A stretch of DNA of 45,232 nucleotides, taken from contig NZ_CP073760.1 in NCBI RefSeq assembly GCF_018399035.1, forward strand, positions 4,352,269 to 4,397,500, read 5' to 3'. Position numbers and translations under genes: made by a program. Origin of the DNA: Thiocapsa sp. GTDB lineage: Bacteria > Pseudomonadota > Gammaproteobacteria > Chromatiales > Chromatiaceae. This document shows positions 1 to 9,779 of this stretch, piece after piece. Every line of letters starts with the position of its first letter. Position 1 is the stretch's first letter. The notes beneath the pieces were generated by a model. The model did not search any database, had not been told where the DNA came from, and saw only the letters and a list, made by a program, of their open reading frames with translations.

Positions 1-3000
1 ATGAAGACACCACCCGCGACCATTGGGGCACCTTCTGCTACGTGCGCGACCTGGCGAGCGGCGACTTCTGGTCGACCGCCTATCAGCCGACGCTCAAAGA
101 GCCGGACAGCTACGAGGCGATCTTCTCGGAGGGTCGCGCCGAGTTTCGTCGTCGTGATCGGGGGATCGAGTCCTATACCGAGATCGCCGTCTCGCCGGAA
201 GACGACATCGAGCTGCGCCGGGTGCGCCTGACCAACCGCTCGCGCAGCCGCCGGGTCATCGAGGTCACCAGTTACGCCGAGGTCGTGCTCGCCCCGCCCG
301 CTGCGGATGCGTCGCATCCGGCCTTCAGCAACCTCTTCGTGCAGACCGAGCTGCTCGATCCGCAACCGGCGATCCTCTGCACCCGCCGGCCGCGCTCGCG
401 CGAGGAGTCCTCGCCCTGGATGTTCCACCTGATGGTGGTGCGCGGGGCCGACTGCAGCACGCCGTCCTACGAGACGGACCGGATGCGCTTCATCGGTCGC
501 GACCGCACCGTCGCCGATCCGCAGGCGATGCATGGGTATGAGGGCCTCTCGGGCAGCGCCGGCTCGGTGCTCGATCCCGTGGTTGTCATCCGCTATGCCA
601 TCACGCTGGACCCGGATCAATCCGCCACCCTCGATCGGGTCACCGGTATCGGCGAGGATCGCGAGATGGCCGTGAGCCTGGTCGAGAAGTACCAGGATCA
701 GCGACTCGCTAATCGCGTCTTCGATCTGGCTTGGACCCACAGCCAGGTGGTGCTGCGCCAGATCAATGCCAGCCAGTCCGACGTGCAGCTCTACGGACGC
801 CTGGCCAGCTCGATCCTCTACGCCAATGCCTCGCTGCGTGCCGAGCCGAGCGTGCTCGCTCAAAATAGGCGCGGACAATCCGGGCTCTGGAGCCATGCGG
901 TGTCCGGCGATGTGCCGATGGTACTGGTGCAGATCGGCGACCCGGAGAACATCGAGCTGGTCCAACAGTTGGTCCAGGCGCATGCCTATTGGCGCCTGAA
1001 GGGACTGACCGTGGATCTGGTGATCTGGAACGAGGATCGCGCCGGTTACCGCCAGCTGCTCCAGGATCAGATCCTGGGTCTGATCGCCGCGGGCGCCGAG
1101 GCGCATGTGATCGATCGACCCGGCGGCATCTTCGTGCGCCCGGCCGATCAGATCTCCAACGAGGATCGCATCCTCTTCCAAACCGTGGCGCGAGCCATCC
1201 TCAGCGACGCTCGGGGCACCCTGGCGGAGCAGCTCGGTCGGCGCGCTCCGCGGCAAGCGCGTATCCCGCGCCTACGCCCGACCCGCGGCCGTTTTGCCGA
1301 ATGGAGTCGCAGGGTCGAGCCCAAATGGGTCAGCGACACGGAGCCGGCCGGCCGCCCGCTCCGTCTCTTCGACAACGGGCTGGGCGGCTTCACCCCCGAC
1401 GGGCGCGAGTACGTCGTCACGACCCAAGCCGGCCGGACGACGCCTGCACCCTGGGTCAATGTCCTGGCGAATGCGCACTTCGGGACGGTCATCTCGGCGA
1501 GCGGCATGGCCTACACCTGGAGCGAGAATGCCCACGCCTTCCGCCTCACGCCCTGGCACAACGACCCGGTCGGCGACGCGAGCGGCGAGGCCTTCTATCT
1601 GCGCGACGAGGAGAGCGGACACCTGTGGTCGCCTACGCCGCTGCCCGCCGGCGGTGCGTCTGAGTACACCAGCCGGCACGGTTTCGGCTACAGCGTCTTC
1701 GAGCACACCGAGGACGGCATCGCCTCGGAGCTGTGGGTCTATGTCGCGGTGGACGCACCGATCAAGTTCTCGGTGCTCAAGCTGCGCAATCGCTCCAATC
1801 AGGCGCGCCGGCTGTCCGCGACCGGCTATGTGGAGTGGGTGCTCGGGGATCTGCGGCCGAAGTCGGCCCTGCACGTCATCACCGAGATCGACCCGATCTG
1901 CGGCGCACTCTTCGCGCATAACCCCTACAACACCGAGTTCGCGGATCGCCGCGCCTTTTTCGACGTGGACGATCCGACTCGGACCGTCAGCGGCGACCGG
2001 ACTGAATTCATCGGGCGCAACGGAACCCTGAGCGCCCCGGCCGCGTTGACGCGCTTAAGGCTGTCCGGGAAGGTCGGTGCCGGGCTGGATGCCTGCGCCG
2101 CGCTTCAAGTCAGCGTCGATCTGGCCGCCGGGCAAACGCATGAAATCGTCTTCCGTCTCGGTGTGGCCGGTCGGCGCGGCGCCGATGATGCCGGCACGCT
2201 GGTGAATCGCTACCGCGGGGCGTCCGCTGCCCGATCTGCGCTGGAGGCGATCCAGGCACATTGGACGCACACCCTGGGCGCCGTGCAGGTGGACACCCCG
2301 GACCCCGCGCTCGACGTCCTGGCCAACGGCTGGCTCCTCTATCAAACCCTGGCCTGCCGCGTGTGGGCGCGCAGCGGTTACTACCAGTCGGGCGGCGCCT
2401 TCGGGTTCCGCGACCAGTTGCAGGACGCGATGGCCCTGGTCCATGCCGAGCCCGGACTGTTGCGCGAGCACCTGCTGCTCTGCGCGGGGCGTCAGTTTCC
2501 CGAAGGCGATGTCCAGCACTGGTGGCATCCGCCCTCCGGCCGAGGGGTGCGCACCCGGTGCTCCGACGACTATCTGTGGCTCCCGCTGGCGACCTGCCGC
2601 TATGTGCTGGCCACCGGGGATACCGGCGTGCTGGACGAAACGACCCGATTCCTGGAGGGACGCCTGGTCAGCGGGGAGGACGACTCCTATTACGATCTCC
2701 CCGGTCAGTCCGAGGAATCGGCGAGTCTCTACCAGCACGGCGTGCGCGCCATCCTGCACGGTCTGCGGTTCGGCGAGCATGGACTGCCGCTGATGGGATC
2801 CGGCGACTGGAACGACGGCATGAACCTGGTCGGGATCCAGGGCCGTGGCGAGAGCATCTGGCTGGGCTGGTTCCTCCATGAGGTGCTGATGCAGTTCAGC
2901 GAGGTGGCGCGCTTGCGGGGCGATAAGCCGTTCGTCGAACGCTGCCTGACAGAGGCCGCCCGGTTGCGCGTCAACATCGAGGAGCACGGCTGGGACGGTG

Positions 3001-3779
3001 GCTGGTATCGGCGCGCCTACTTCGATGACGGCACCCCGCTGGGCTCGGCGAGTCTGGAGGAATGCCGGATCGATTCCATCGCGCAGAGCTGGTCGGTGCT
3101 CTCCGGGGCCGGCGACCCGAGCCGCGCACGCACGGCGATGGCGGCGTTGGATACGCGCCTGGTGCGTCGGGACGCCGGGTTGATTCAACTCCTGGATCCG
3201 CCCTTCGATACCTCCGATCTGAATCCGGGCTATATCAAGGGGTACGTGCCGGGCGTGCGCGAGAACGGCGGGCAATACACCCATGCGGCCATCTGGGCGA
3301 CGATGGCGTTCGCGCGCTTGGGCGATGCGGCGAAGGCCTGGGAGCTCTTCTCCCTGATCAACCCGATCAACCACGGGCGCACGCCCGAGGACATCGCGAC
3401 CTACAAGGTCGAGCCCTATGTGGTCGCCGCCGATGTCTACGGCGTCGCGCCGCATGTCGGGCGCGGTGGCTGGAGCTGGTACACCGGCTCGGCGAGCTGG
3501 ATGTATCGGTTGATCCTGGAGTCTCTACTGGGGCTGAGGCTCGAGGTCGACACCCTCCATGTCGCGCCCTGTCTGCCCGCCGATTGGGACGGGTTCACGC
3601 TGCGCTACCGTTATCGGGAGACGCTTTACCACATCGCCGTGACGCAACGTGTCGATACAGAGGGCGGAACGCGGATCACGCTCGACGGCGTCGTGCAGGA
3701 CGCGCCGACGATTCCGCTGGTGGACGACCGGCGGGAACATCGGGTCGAGGTGGTCGTCCAGGGGGAGCGGCCGGGGTAA
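1..3779 (+). CDS. Cyclic beta-1,2-glucan synthase-type protein, GH94 C-terminal part (5' end outside window)
   Basis: The reading frame is open from the first bases of the window (codons from position 3) to TAA at 3777-3779, so only the C-terminal ~1,259 residues are seen. The layout matches the C-terminal half of NdvB/ChvB-like proteins. A first carbohydrate-binding beta-sandwich begins with WGTFCYVRDL and later reads RAEFRRRDRGIES. It is followed by the linker motif QNRRGQSGLWSHAVSGD near 860-910. A second sandwich starts near LFDNGLGGFTPDGREYV (about 1366), and an (alpha/alpha)6 catalytic barrel follows from about 2300. The motif GSGDWNDGMN (about 2798-2827) carries the Asp expected as general acid in GH94 phosphorylases. 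In the family this part acts on beta-glucan chains made by an N-terminal GT84 domain. Whether that domain exists here cannot be seen, so a stand-alone phosphorylase remains possible. It is followed by the broken regulator gene. Confidence 0.85.
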   Translation, partial: EDTTRDHWGTFCYVRDLASGDFWSTAYQPTLKEPDSYEAIFSEGRAEFRRRDRGIESYTEIAVSPEDDIELRRVRLTNRSRSRRVIEVTSYAEVVLAPPAADASHPAFSNLFVQTELLDPQPAILCTRRPRSREESSPWMFHLMVVRGADCSTPSYETDRMRFIGRDRTVADPQAMHGYEGLSGSAGSVLDPVVVIRYAITLDPDQSATLDRVTGIGEDREMAVSLVEKYQDQRLANRVFDLAWTHSQVVLRQINASQSDVQLYGRLASSILYANASLRAEPSVLAQNRRGQSGLWSHAVSGDVPMVLVQIGDPENIELVQQLVQAHAYWRLKGLTVDLVIWNEDRAGYRQLLQDQILGLIAAGAEAHVIDRPGGIFVRPADQISNEDRILFQTVARAILSDARGTLAEQLGRRAPRQARIPRLRPTRGRFAEWSRRVEPKWVSDTEPAGRPLRLFDNGLGGFTPDGREYVVTTQAGRTTPAPWVNVLANAHFGTVISASGMAYTWSENAHAFRLTPWHNDPVGDASGEAFYLRDEESGHLWSPTPLPAGGASEYTSRHGFGYSVFEHTEDGIASELWVYVAVDAPIKFSVLKLRNRSNQARRLSATGYVEWVLGDLRPKSALHVITEIDPICGALFAHNPYNTEFADRRAFFDVDDPTRTVSGDRTEFIGRNGTLSAPAALTRLRLSGKVGAGLDACAALQVSVDLAAGQTHEIVFRLGVAGRRGADDAGTLVNRYRGASAARSALEAIQAHWTHTLGAVQVDTPDPALDVLANGWLLYQTLACRVWARSGYYQSGGAFGFRDQLQDAMALVHAEPGLLREHLLLCAGRQFPEGDVQHWWHPPSGRGVRTRCSDDYLWLPLATCRYVLATGDTGVLDETTRFLEGRLVSGEDDSYYDLPGQSEESASLYQHGVRAILHGLRFGEHGLPLMGSGDWNDGMNLVGIQGRGESIWLGWFLHEVLMQFSEVARLRGDKPFVERCLTEAARLRVNIEEHGWDGGWYRRAYFDDGTPLGSASLEECRIDSIAQSWSVLSGAGDPSRARTAMAALDTRLVRRDAGLIQLLDPPFDTSDLNPGYIKGYVPGVRENGGQYTHAAIWATMAFARLGDAAKAWELFSLINPINHGRTPEDIATYKVEPYVVAADVYGVAPHVGRGGWSWYTGSASWMYRLILESLLGLRLEVDTLHVAPCLPADWDGFTLRYRYRETLYHIAVTQRVDTEGGTRITLDGVVQDAPTIPLVDDRREHRVEVVVQGERPG

Positions 3780-3964
3780 TCGCCCCGCGCACTGTTCCGA
3801 AGACAGCAGTCTTTACTCGCTTCCGCTCAAGACCCAAGCAGCGCTCGAGAAGCAGCGTCGGGCCTCGCTCGTAAGACCGGCCACCCAAAAACATCAGTCG
3901 CTCGTGACACCCGCTCTGCGGTGTCACGCATGCCCCGTGGCGCTCTGCCGCTGTGGGCGAAGGG

Positions 3965-4656
3965 ATGATCGAGGCCGAATTTCGCAAGCTGTTGCCGCAC
4001 TTGGAGATGGTTCAACTGGACCTGGGGCAGACGCTCCACGAGTCCGGGGGACGTTGAATCACGTCTATTTCCCGACCACCGCCATTGTGTCCCTCCTGTA
4101 TGTCATGGAGGATGGCGCATCCGCGGAGATCGCCGTCGTCGGCAATGACGGCATCGTCGGCATCGCCCTCTTCATGGGCGGGGGAACCATGCCGAATCGT
4201 GCCGTGGTACAGAGCGCAGGGGAGGCGTATTGACTCGGCGGACCCCTGCTCAAGCAGGCATTCACGCGCACCGGAGGCCGTCGCGCAGGGGTCCTGCCGC
4301 CGCTGTTGCTGCGCTGCACCCTGGCTTTGCTGACCCAGATGGCGCAGACCGCGGTCTGCAACCGTCATCACACGGTGGACCAGCAGCTGTGTCGGTGGCT
4401 ACTGCTCAGTTTCGACCGTCTGCCCTCCAACGAGCTGTACATGACCCAGGAGCTGATTGCCAACATGCTGGGTGTGCGGCGCGAGGGTATGACGGAGGCC
4501 GCCGGACGCTTGCAGCGTGCCGGGTTGATCGACTACAGCCGGGGGCGGATCACCGTCCTGGATCGACCGGGCCTGGAAGCGCGGGTGTGCGAATGCTACG
4601 AGGTGGTCAGGAAAGAATTTCATCGCCTGCTTCCCGATGTGATTCCTGCACCCTGA
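3965..4656 (+). pseudogene. Broken Crp/Fnr-family transcription regulator
   Basis: Joined across two lesions, the sequence reads as a one-component Crp/Fnr-type regulator of about 230 residues. A cNMP-binding-like fold (FRKLLPHLEMVQLDLGQ, then NHVYFPTTAIVSLLYVMEDG) is followed by a helix-turn-helix (MTQELIANMLGVRREGMTEA) and RGRITVLDR. The first piece, from ATG 3965, stops at TGA 4055-4057. One missing T at about 4054 would restore Gly-Arg-Leu-Asn. The second piece, in the +1 frame, ends at TGA 4231-4233, where the family has Arg (a CGA to TGA change would explain it). The rest is open to 4656. Two independent lesions make decay more likely than a single sequencing error. The 185 bp upstream (3780-3964) show no clear gene. 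Confidence 0.8.
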
Positions 4657-4680
4657 ATGCGTCGAGGGGTTGCACCGGGG

Positions 4681-4690
4681 ACGCGGTTTA
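4681..4690 (-). repeat. Half end of the TAAACCGCG palindromic element at the pdxA stop codon
   Basis: Read on the minus strand, 4690-4681 is TAAACCGCGT, the terminal sequence of the palindromic element family found elsewhere in the window. The leading TAA is the pdxA stop codon. No second end is found about 85 bp further on, where the sequence runs into the broken regulator gene. It is therefore either a truncated copy or chance similarity of 10 bases. Confidence 0.4.
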
Positions 4691-5668
4691 AAACGAGGCC
4701 CCGACCAAAAATCGGGCCATGTCGAGTGCCGCTTTCAAGCTCCCGAGATCTGCCCGACCCGTTCCGGCCAGATCCAGCGCGGTGCCGTGATCCACCGAGG
4801 TGCGGATGATCGGCAGGCCGAGCGTGATGTTCACCGCTTGGCCGAATCCCAGGTGCTTGAGCACCGGCAATCCCTGATCGTGGTACATCGCCAAGACCGC
4901 GTCGGCGCCGGCGAGTTTGTCCGGGACGAAGGCGGTGTCCGCCGGCACGGGTCCGATCAGGTGCCAGCCACGCCCACGCAGCGCGTTCAGGACGGGCTCG
5001 ATCACCTCGATCTCCTCGCGTCCCAGGTGACCGCCTTCGCCGGCGTGCGGGTTCAGCCCGCAGACCAGGATACGCGGCTCGGGGATCCCGAATCGGCTCG
5101 ACAGATCCCGGTGGAGGATCCGGATGACCTCGGTGAGGTGCTCGCGGGTGATGGCGGCACTCACATCGCGCAGCGGCAGGTGTGTCGTGACCAAGGCCAC
5201 ACGCAGGCCGGGCGTGGCGAGCATCATGACCGGCTCGGCGCCGCAGCGCTCGGCGAGAAACTCGGTGTGACCGGTGAAGGGCAGCCCGGCGTCGTTGATG
5301 ACGCCCTTGTGCACCGGGCCGGTCACCAGGGCGTCGAAGGTCCCCTCCAGGCAGGCGTCGCAGGCGATGCGCAAGGTGTCGAGGACGTAAGGCGAATTGG
5401 TGGTGTCCAGACGGCCCGGGACGACCGGCTGCCGGACGGCGACCGGCAGGACGGAGAGGTGTCCGGGCTTTGCCGATGGAGCCGGGGGGGGCGCATCACC
5501 GGACTCGAAGTGGTGGATCTGCAGCGGGAGCCCAAGCCGTCGTGCCCGCTCGGCCAGGAGATCCGGGTCCGCGATGGCGACCATCGGCGTGTCCGAGGGC
5601 TCCTGCGCGAGGCGCACCACCAGATCCGGTCCGATCCCGGCGGGCTCGCCGGGCGTGACCGCGATCAC
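4688..5668 (-). CDS. pdxA: 4-hydroxythreonine-4-phosphate dehydrogenase
   Basis: PdxA performs the NAD-dependent oxidation of 4-phosphohydroxy-L-threonine in pyridoxal phosphate synthesis (DXP-dependent route); it is cytosolic. The 326-residue product begins VIAVTPGEPAGIGPDL, the family N-terminus, and has the usual length (about 330). The three metal-binding histidines are visible in FTGHTEF (about residue 134), TTHLPL and MYHDQG. The GTG start at 5668-5666 overlaps the surA stop by four bases (GTGA), which decides the start over an in-frame ATG 21 codons upstream that lies inside surA. Co-transcription with surA and lptD is likely. In many gammaproteobacteria rsmA and apaG follow; here the gene ends at a repeat-like TAAACCGCG and a pseudogene, so the usual order is interrupted. 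Confidence 0.93.
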   Translation of the reverse strand: MIAVTPGEPAGIGPDLVVRLAQEPSDTPMVAIADPDLLAERARRLGLPLQIHHFESGDAPPPAPSAKPGHLSVLPVAVRQPVVPGRLDTTNSPYVLDTLRIACDACLEGTFDALVTGPVHKGVINDAGLPFTGHTEFLAERCGAEPVMMLATPGLRVALVTTHLPLRDVSAAITREHLTEVIRILHRDLSSRFGIPEPRILVCGLNPHAGEGGHLGREEIEVIEPVLNALRGRGWHLIGPVPADTAFVPDKLAGADAVLAMYHDQGLPVLKHLGFGQAVNITLGLPIIRTSVDHGTALDLAGTGRADLGSLKAALDMARFLVGASF

Positions 5669-7020
5669 GGCTGTAGGTTCTCGTCGAGCCGCATCTCCAC
5701 GTAGGCCTCGTCGCGCAGTTGACGCAGCCACTCCTCGGTCGCCTCCTCGGCCTTGCGGCGCTGCAACGCCTCGCGGGCCTTGAGCCGCATGAACTCGCCC
5801 TCCCTGTCCTGGTTGCGTCGCTCGATCACTTGGATGATGTGCCAGCCGAAGGGGCTCTGGAACGGCTGACTGACCCCGTTCGGAGGCAGGGCGTTCATGG
5901 CCTCTTCGAAGTCCGGCACGGTGTCGCCCGGATTGACCCAGCCGAGGTCGCCGCCCTTCAGGGCGGAGCCGGTGTCGTCCGAGTTCGAGCGGGCGAGGGC
6001 CGCGAAGTCGTCCCCGCCGACGATGCGCATGCGCAGCTGCTCGAGACGCCGTTTCGCGTCGTCGTCGGAGACCAGCTCGTTGGTGCGGACCAGGATGTGG
6101 CGGGCGTTGGTCTGTACGACATCGTCCGGCGTGGCGGCCTTGATCTCGGAGAGCTTGATGATGTGATAGCCGCTGGGGCTGCTCAGGGGATCGCTGATCT
6201 CGCCCTCGGCCATGGTGAAGGCGAGCTCGCTCACCAGGCTCGGCACCGCGCCCATCTCGAACCAGCCCAGATCGCCGCCCTGCAGGGCGTTGCGCCCGTC
6301 GGACTCGGCGGCGGCGACCTTGGCGAAATCCTCGCCGCCGCGCAGCCGCGTGACCAGGCGGGCGGCCTTGGCCTCGGCGGCTTGGACCTGGGACGGGGTC
6401 GCGTTCTCGGGCAAGGCGATCAGGATGTGTTGCAGCCTGACCTGCTCGCGCTCGATGAGACGGCTCGACTCGCGTTCGAGAAAGCGGTCGATCTCTTGGT
6501 CGGTGACCTGGATCTTATTGACCACCTCCTGGTTTTGGAGACGGCTGGTGACGATCTGGGAGCGGGTGTCTTCGCGGAAATCGGCGAAGCGAATCCCCCC
6601 GGCCTCGAGCGTGGACTGCAGCTCTTCGAGACTCAAACCGTTGCGCTGGGCGATGTTGGTCAGGGCCTCGTTGAGCGTGGCCTCCTCGACCTGGATCCCG
6701 AGATCCCGTGCGCGCTGGTCTTGCAGGCGTTTGAGGATGAGTCGGTCGAGCACCTGTTTTTCGAGCTGGGTGCGCGGCGGCGGGGTGGTGCCGGCCTGCT
6801 GCATCTGCGGCAGGATCAGGTCGATCTCGGTGTTGAGCTCGCTGCGCACGACGACATCGTCGTTGACGACCGCAACGATGGCGTCCAGCTCTTGGATGGA
6901 CGTCTGGCTCGACGCCGGCGCCGTTGCGATCAGCAGGCACGCGAGCAGTGAGCCGACGACGACACGATGGCGATAGGCTCGCGCCCTGTCGCATTCGCGG
7001 CTAGTCCGTGTGATAACCAT
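5665..7020 (-). CDS. surA: Periplasmic peptidyl-prolyl isomerase / outer-membrane protein chaperone
   Basis: SurA escorts unfolded outer-membrane proteins, including LptD, through the periplasm to the BAM complex. The 451-residue product has an N-terminal signal peptide (hydrophobic VVVGSLLACLLIATAPASS, cleavage near residue 38). A SurA N-domain follows (ELDAIVAVVNDDVVVRSEL). Two parvulin domains follow: one from VRLQHILIALPE to SGYHIIKLSEI, and one from NARHILVRTNEL to FGWHIIQVIERR. ATG 7020 is preferred because GAGG lies 5 bases upstream and it starts a clean signal peptide. The upstream ATG at 7077 lies deeper inside lptD. The gene overlaps the end of lptD by 20 bp and the pdxA start by 4 bp, so an operon is likely. 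Confidence 0.94.
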   Translation of the reverse strand: MVITRTSRECDRARAYRHRVVVGSLLACLLIATAPASSQTSIQELDAIVAVVNDDVVVRSELNTEIDLILPQMQQAGTTPPPRTQLEKQVLDRLILKRLQDQRARDLGIQVEEATLNEALTNIAQRNGLSLEELQSTLEAGGIRFADFREDTRSQIVTSRLQNQEVVNKIQVTDQEIDRFLERESSRLIEREQVRLQHILIALPENATPSQVQAAEAKAARLVTRLRGGEDFAKVAAAESDGRNALQGGDLGWFEMGAVPSLVSELAFTMAEGEISDPLSSPSGYHIIKLSEIKAATPDDVVQTNARHILVRTNELVSDDDAKRRLEQLRMRIVGGDDFAALARSNSDDTGSALKGGDLGWVNPGDTVPDFEEAMNALPPNGVSQPFQSPFGWHIIQVIERRNQDREGEFMRLKAREALQRRKAEEATEEWLRQLRDEAYVEMRLDENLQP

Positions 7021-9610
7021 AGATGCCTCGTTCCAAGAGTGTGTCGATCTGGTTTCCGAATGAGCCGAGTCCGGCAAGCTCGACCTGCAGCATCAGGCTG
7101 GTGTTGCCGCTGTCGTTGCCGGTCTGCAGATGTTGGCCGAGCACCCGCAGACGCCAGCAGCAGCGGCCGAGCTCGATACCGGCAAAGGCCTCGACCGTCT
7201 CGTCGTAGAGCATCGAGTAGAGCCAGCGTCCGACGAGCTTCACCTGTGGACCGATCGGCACCTGCAGCGAGATGTCGGTGTCCTCGTAGCGCAGATCGGG
7301 CTGGTCGCCGAAGTTGAAGCGGTAGGCGAGGTTCAGCCGAGTGTCTTTGCTCGGCGCATATCTCAGCTGCAGGACCCGTTTTTCCCAAGGTGCTTCGGTG
7401 TCGTCGGGGTTCCATTGCAGGCTCGCTCGCGCGCTCCAATCGTCGCTGATGCGGGCGGCGAATTCACCGGCGACGGAGGATTGGACGTCGTCCTCCACCG
7501 CGTTGCCGGTCAACTGAACGCGCCGATCCTCGAAGAAATAGATCTGACCGACGCTCGCCCGAAAGAGCTCCTGTCCGGTCTGATTGGCGATGGTGCGCGA
7601 GGTCAGGCCCAAGGTGAGCCGGTTTTCGTCGCCGATCCGGTCGTAACCCGTGAAGCGGTTCGGGCGAAACAGGCTGGCGAAGGAGAAATCCAGCGGGGTG
7701 GTGTCGAACAAGGGTGCGTTGGACTGGTCCTCGAACGATGTCAGCACATAGTAAATCCGCGGCTCAAGGGTCTGCAGCGTCTGCGTGCCGAACCAGGCGG
7801 TGTCGCGCTCGAAGACCAGGGTGCCGTCCAGGTCGAAGCTCGGGATCGCGTAGGATTGGCGCGACGGCAGGCCCTCGGCCTGCTCGAGCAAATCGTAGCC
7901 CGTGTAGTAAAGACGGGCCCGCGGGATGAGGTGTCCGAAGCTGCGACGCATCGGCATGCGCAGGGTCGGGACCGCGACCAGTCGATTGCCGTGGACCCGG
8001 CTGCCGTGGTCGAAGAAGTCGTACTGACCCTTGAGGCTGTATTCGATCAGGTCGTTCCAGCGTTGCGGGTCATAGTCCAGCTCGACGTGCGGCATCTGAC
8101 CGTATGGGCGATTCGCGGGCGGGATTGCGGCGTCGATGGTCTGAAACTGCTGTACGCGGGTGAGCGCACGCCAGCCCTTGCCGGCGTAGTAGATGTCGCC
8201 GCGCTGTACCAGGTTGCGCAGGCTCGTGGCGTCCAGGCGATTGCCGAAATCCTGCAGATACTGATCATCCGAGACCGATGCGAAATCGATTGCGCTCGAC
8301 CAGCGCGGGCCGAGCCGCCCCGTTTGCTCGATGCGCAACGCGCCGCGTGTGCCGAGCTCGGTGGCCCGACGGTCCTCGGGCAGGACCTCCGCGTTGATCT
8401 CCACCTGCTGAAAGCGATCGAGGTAGCGCAGCTGGGTGCCCAGCATCAGGCCGCGCGTGCTCATGATGCGCGGGGTGATGGTCGCGTCGATGTTCGGGGC
8501 GATGTTCCAGTAGTAGGGGATGCTGATGTCGGTGCCGGTCGTGTTGGACGATCCGAAGCTCGGGATCAGAACGCCGCTGCGACGCCGATCGTCGATCGGG
8601 AAGAAGATGTAGGGTGTGTAGAGCACCGGGATCTTGCCGATGCGGATGCGGGCGTGGTGGGCGTAGCCCATCCCGCTTTCCTGGTCGAGCTTGAGATCGC
8701 GCGCCTTGATCGACCAGTCCGCATTGCCGGGCGGGCAGGTGGTGTAGGTGATGTTGCGATAGCGGCTCTGCTGCTCGGAGAGGATCTCGGCCTCTTCGGC
8801 GGTGCCGAGCAGATTGGCCCCGCCGGAGAGACGGTAGCGCGCCGCGCCGATCGTGCCCTGCCGGGTCAGCACGTTGTAATCGGCTTTGTCCCCTTGGATG
8901 CGCAGTCCTGGCGTTTCGAGGAAGACATCTCCGCTCGCGTCGAGCCGACCGCTGCGCCGGTCGTAGGTCGACAGATCGGCGACCAAACGTTGATCGGCCT
9001 GCACGACATCCACGCCGCCGCGCAACTGAATGACCTCGGTCTTGCGGTCGTAGTCGACACGATCGGCGATGATCTCGACCGGAATGCCTTCCGAGCCAGC
9101 CGGGGCCGACGGGCCGGTGAACCCGGCCGCGCCGGAGCGCGGTCCACAAAACTCCCAGGGGAGATCGGCGTGCAGTCGCGGATCCCAGGCATCCGCCACC
9201 TCGAGTGCGCGCGGTGCGAATTCGACGGCCGGCGCATCTGCCTCCGGGTCCACGGGAGACCCGAGCAGCGGCAGTGCGTCATCCGAGTCGCCCTGTGGGT
9301 CCCGGCGATCGAGCTCCTGCAGCACGCCGCCCTGAGGATCCGGTATCAGAGGTTGCAGCGGCGGCAGGGTGACGGGAACGGCGACGGTTGCGATGCTCGA
9401 TGTCGAGGCATTCGGATCCGCGATCCCGACATCGGTCGGACCATCGGGCTGGCCGTCGGCGCGACCGACCGGATCGCCTGTCGGTTCGGGACCCGGGATC
9501 GGGCGTGCAGCGGACTCCGCGGCGCCGGTCGTCTCGGCCGCCGGGCGGTCGTCGGCGCCCGCGGTCGCGGCGACGGCACAGAGGATGATGGCCAGTGAAA
9601 CGAGGCGCAC
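7001..9610 (-). CDS. lptD: LPS-assembly protein LptD (outer-membrane beta-barrel)
   Basis: LptD, with the lipoprotein LptE, inserts lipopolysaccharide into the outer leaflet of the outer membrane. The 869-residue protein starts with a signal peptide (LVSLAIILCAVAATAGA). A Pro/Asp/Gly-rich stretch (about residues 20-145) follows. The OstA/LptA-like beta-jellyroll comes next (GGVDVVQADQRLVADLSTYD, then IQGDKADY), and then a long barrel rich in aromatic-alternating strands. Cys155 (PWEFCGP) and a C-terminal CC pair (GRCCWRLRVL) fit the disulphides that mature LptD needs; a further Cys sits in TTCPPG. The N-terminal low-complexity extension is longer than in E. coli (family length about 780). It is the first gene of lptD-surA-pdxA, with a divergent kinase gene upstream. 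Confidence 0.93.
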   Translation of the reverse strand: MRLVSLAIILCAVAATAGADDRPAAETTGAAESAARPIPGPEPTGDPVGRADGQPDGPTDVGIADPNASTSSIATVAVPVTLPPLQPLIPDPQGGVLQELDRRDPQGDSDDALPLLGSPVDPEADAPAVEFAPRALEVADAWDPRLHADLPWEFCGPRSGAAGFTGPSAPAGSEGIPVEIIADRVDYDRKTEVIQLRGGVDVVQADQRLVADLSTYDRRSGRLDASGDVFLETPGLRIQGDKADYNVLTRQGTIGAARYRLSGGANLLGTAEEAEILSEQQSRYRNITYTTCPPGNADWSIKARDLKLDQESGMGYAHHARIRIGKIPVLYTPYIFFPIDDRRRSGVLIPSFGSSNTTGTDISIPYYWNIAPNIDATITPRIMSTRGLMLGTQLRYLDRFQQVEINAEVLPEDRRATELGTRGALRIEQTGRLGPRWSSAIDFASVSDDQYLQDFGNRLDATSLRNLVQRGDIYYAGKGWRALTRVQQFQTIDAAIPPANRPYGQMPHVELDYDPQRWNDLIEYSLKGQYDFFDHGSRVHGNRLVAVPTLRMPMRRSFGHLIPRARLYYTGYDLLEQAEGLPSRQSYAIPSFDLDGTLVFERDTAWFGTQTLQTLEPRIYYVLTSFEDQSNAPLFDTTPLDFSFASLFRPNRFTGYDRIGDENRLTLGLTSRTIANQTGQELFRASVGQIYFFEDRRVQLTGNAVEDDVQSSVAGEFAARISDDWSARASLQWNPDDTEAPWEKRVLQLRYAPSKDTRLNLAYRFNFGDQPDLRYEDTDISLQVPIGPQVKLVGRWLYSMLYDETVEAFAGIELGRCCWRLRVLGQHLQTGNDSGNTSLMLQVELAGLGSFGNQIDTLLERGIYGYHTD

Positions 9611-9779
9611 GTTGGATGTCAGGTCGACTCAAGCCGGCGGCGGTCCAAGCTCGGGGTCTCGGATCGGTGGACGGGTTCGCATGAACCTGCAACCATGGCA
9701 CATCTGTAGAAGCTCAGCAATCTTGAACCTGTCGCGGGCCGGTCGGTCCGCGGCGCCGACGCGACTGATCGGGGTGTCC
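9611..9779. promoter_or_regulatory. Divergent intergenic region lptD / amgK
   Basis: These 169 bp separate two genes read in opposite directions and must hold both start signals. GGGG at 9771-9774 gives the ribosome binding site for the GTG start at 9780. No convincing sigma-70 hexamer pair is visible, which would be compatible with an alternative sigma factor such as the envelope-stress factor, but that is inference. Confidence 0.3.

Noticed and set aside
7130..9598. Plus-strand coding region opposite lptD, and similar frames opposite surA (5719-6951) and hemL (37985-39235)
   Set aside because: No recognisable family, no ribosome binding site; they mirror codon bias of well-supported genes on the other strand.
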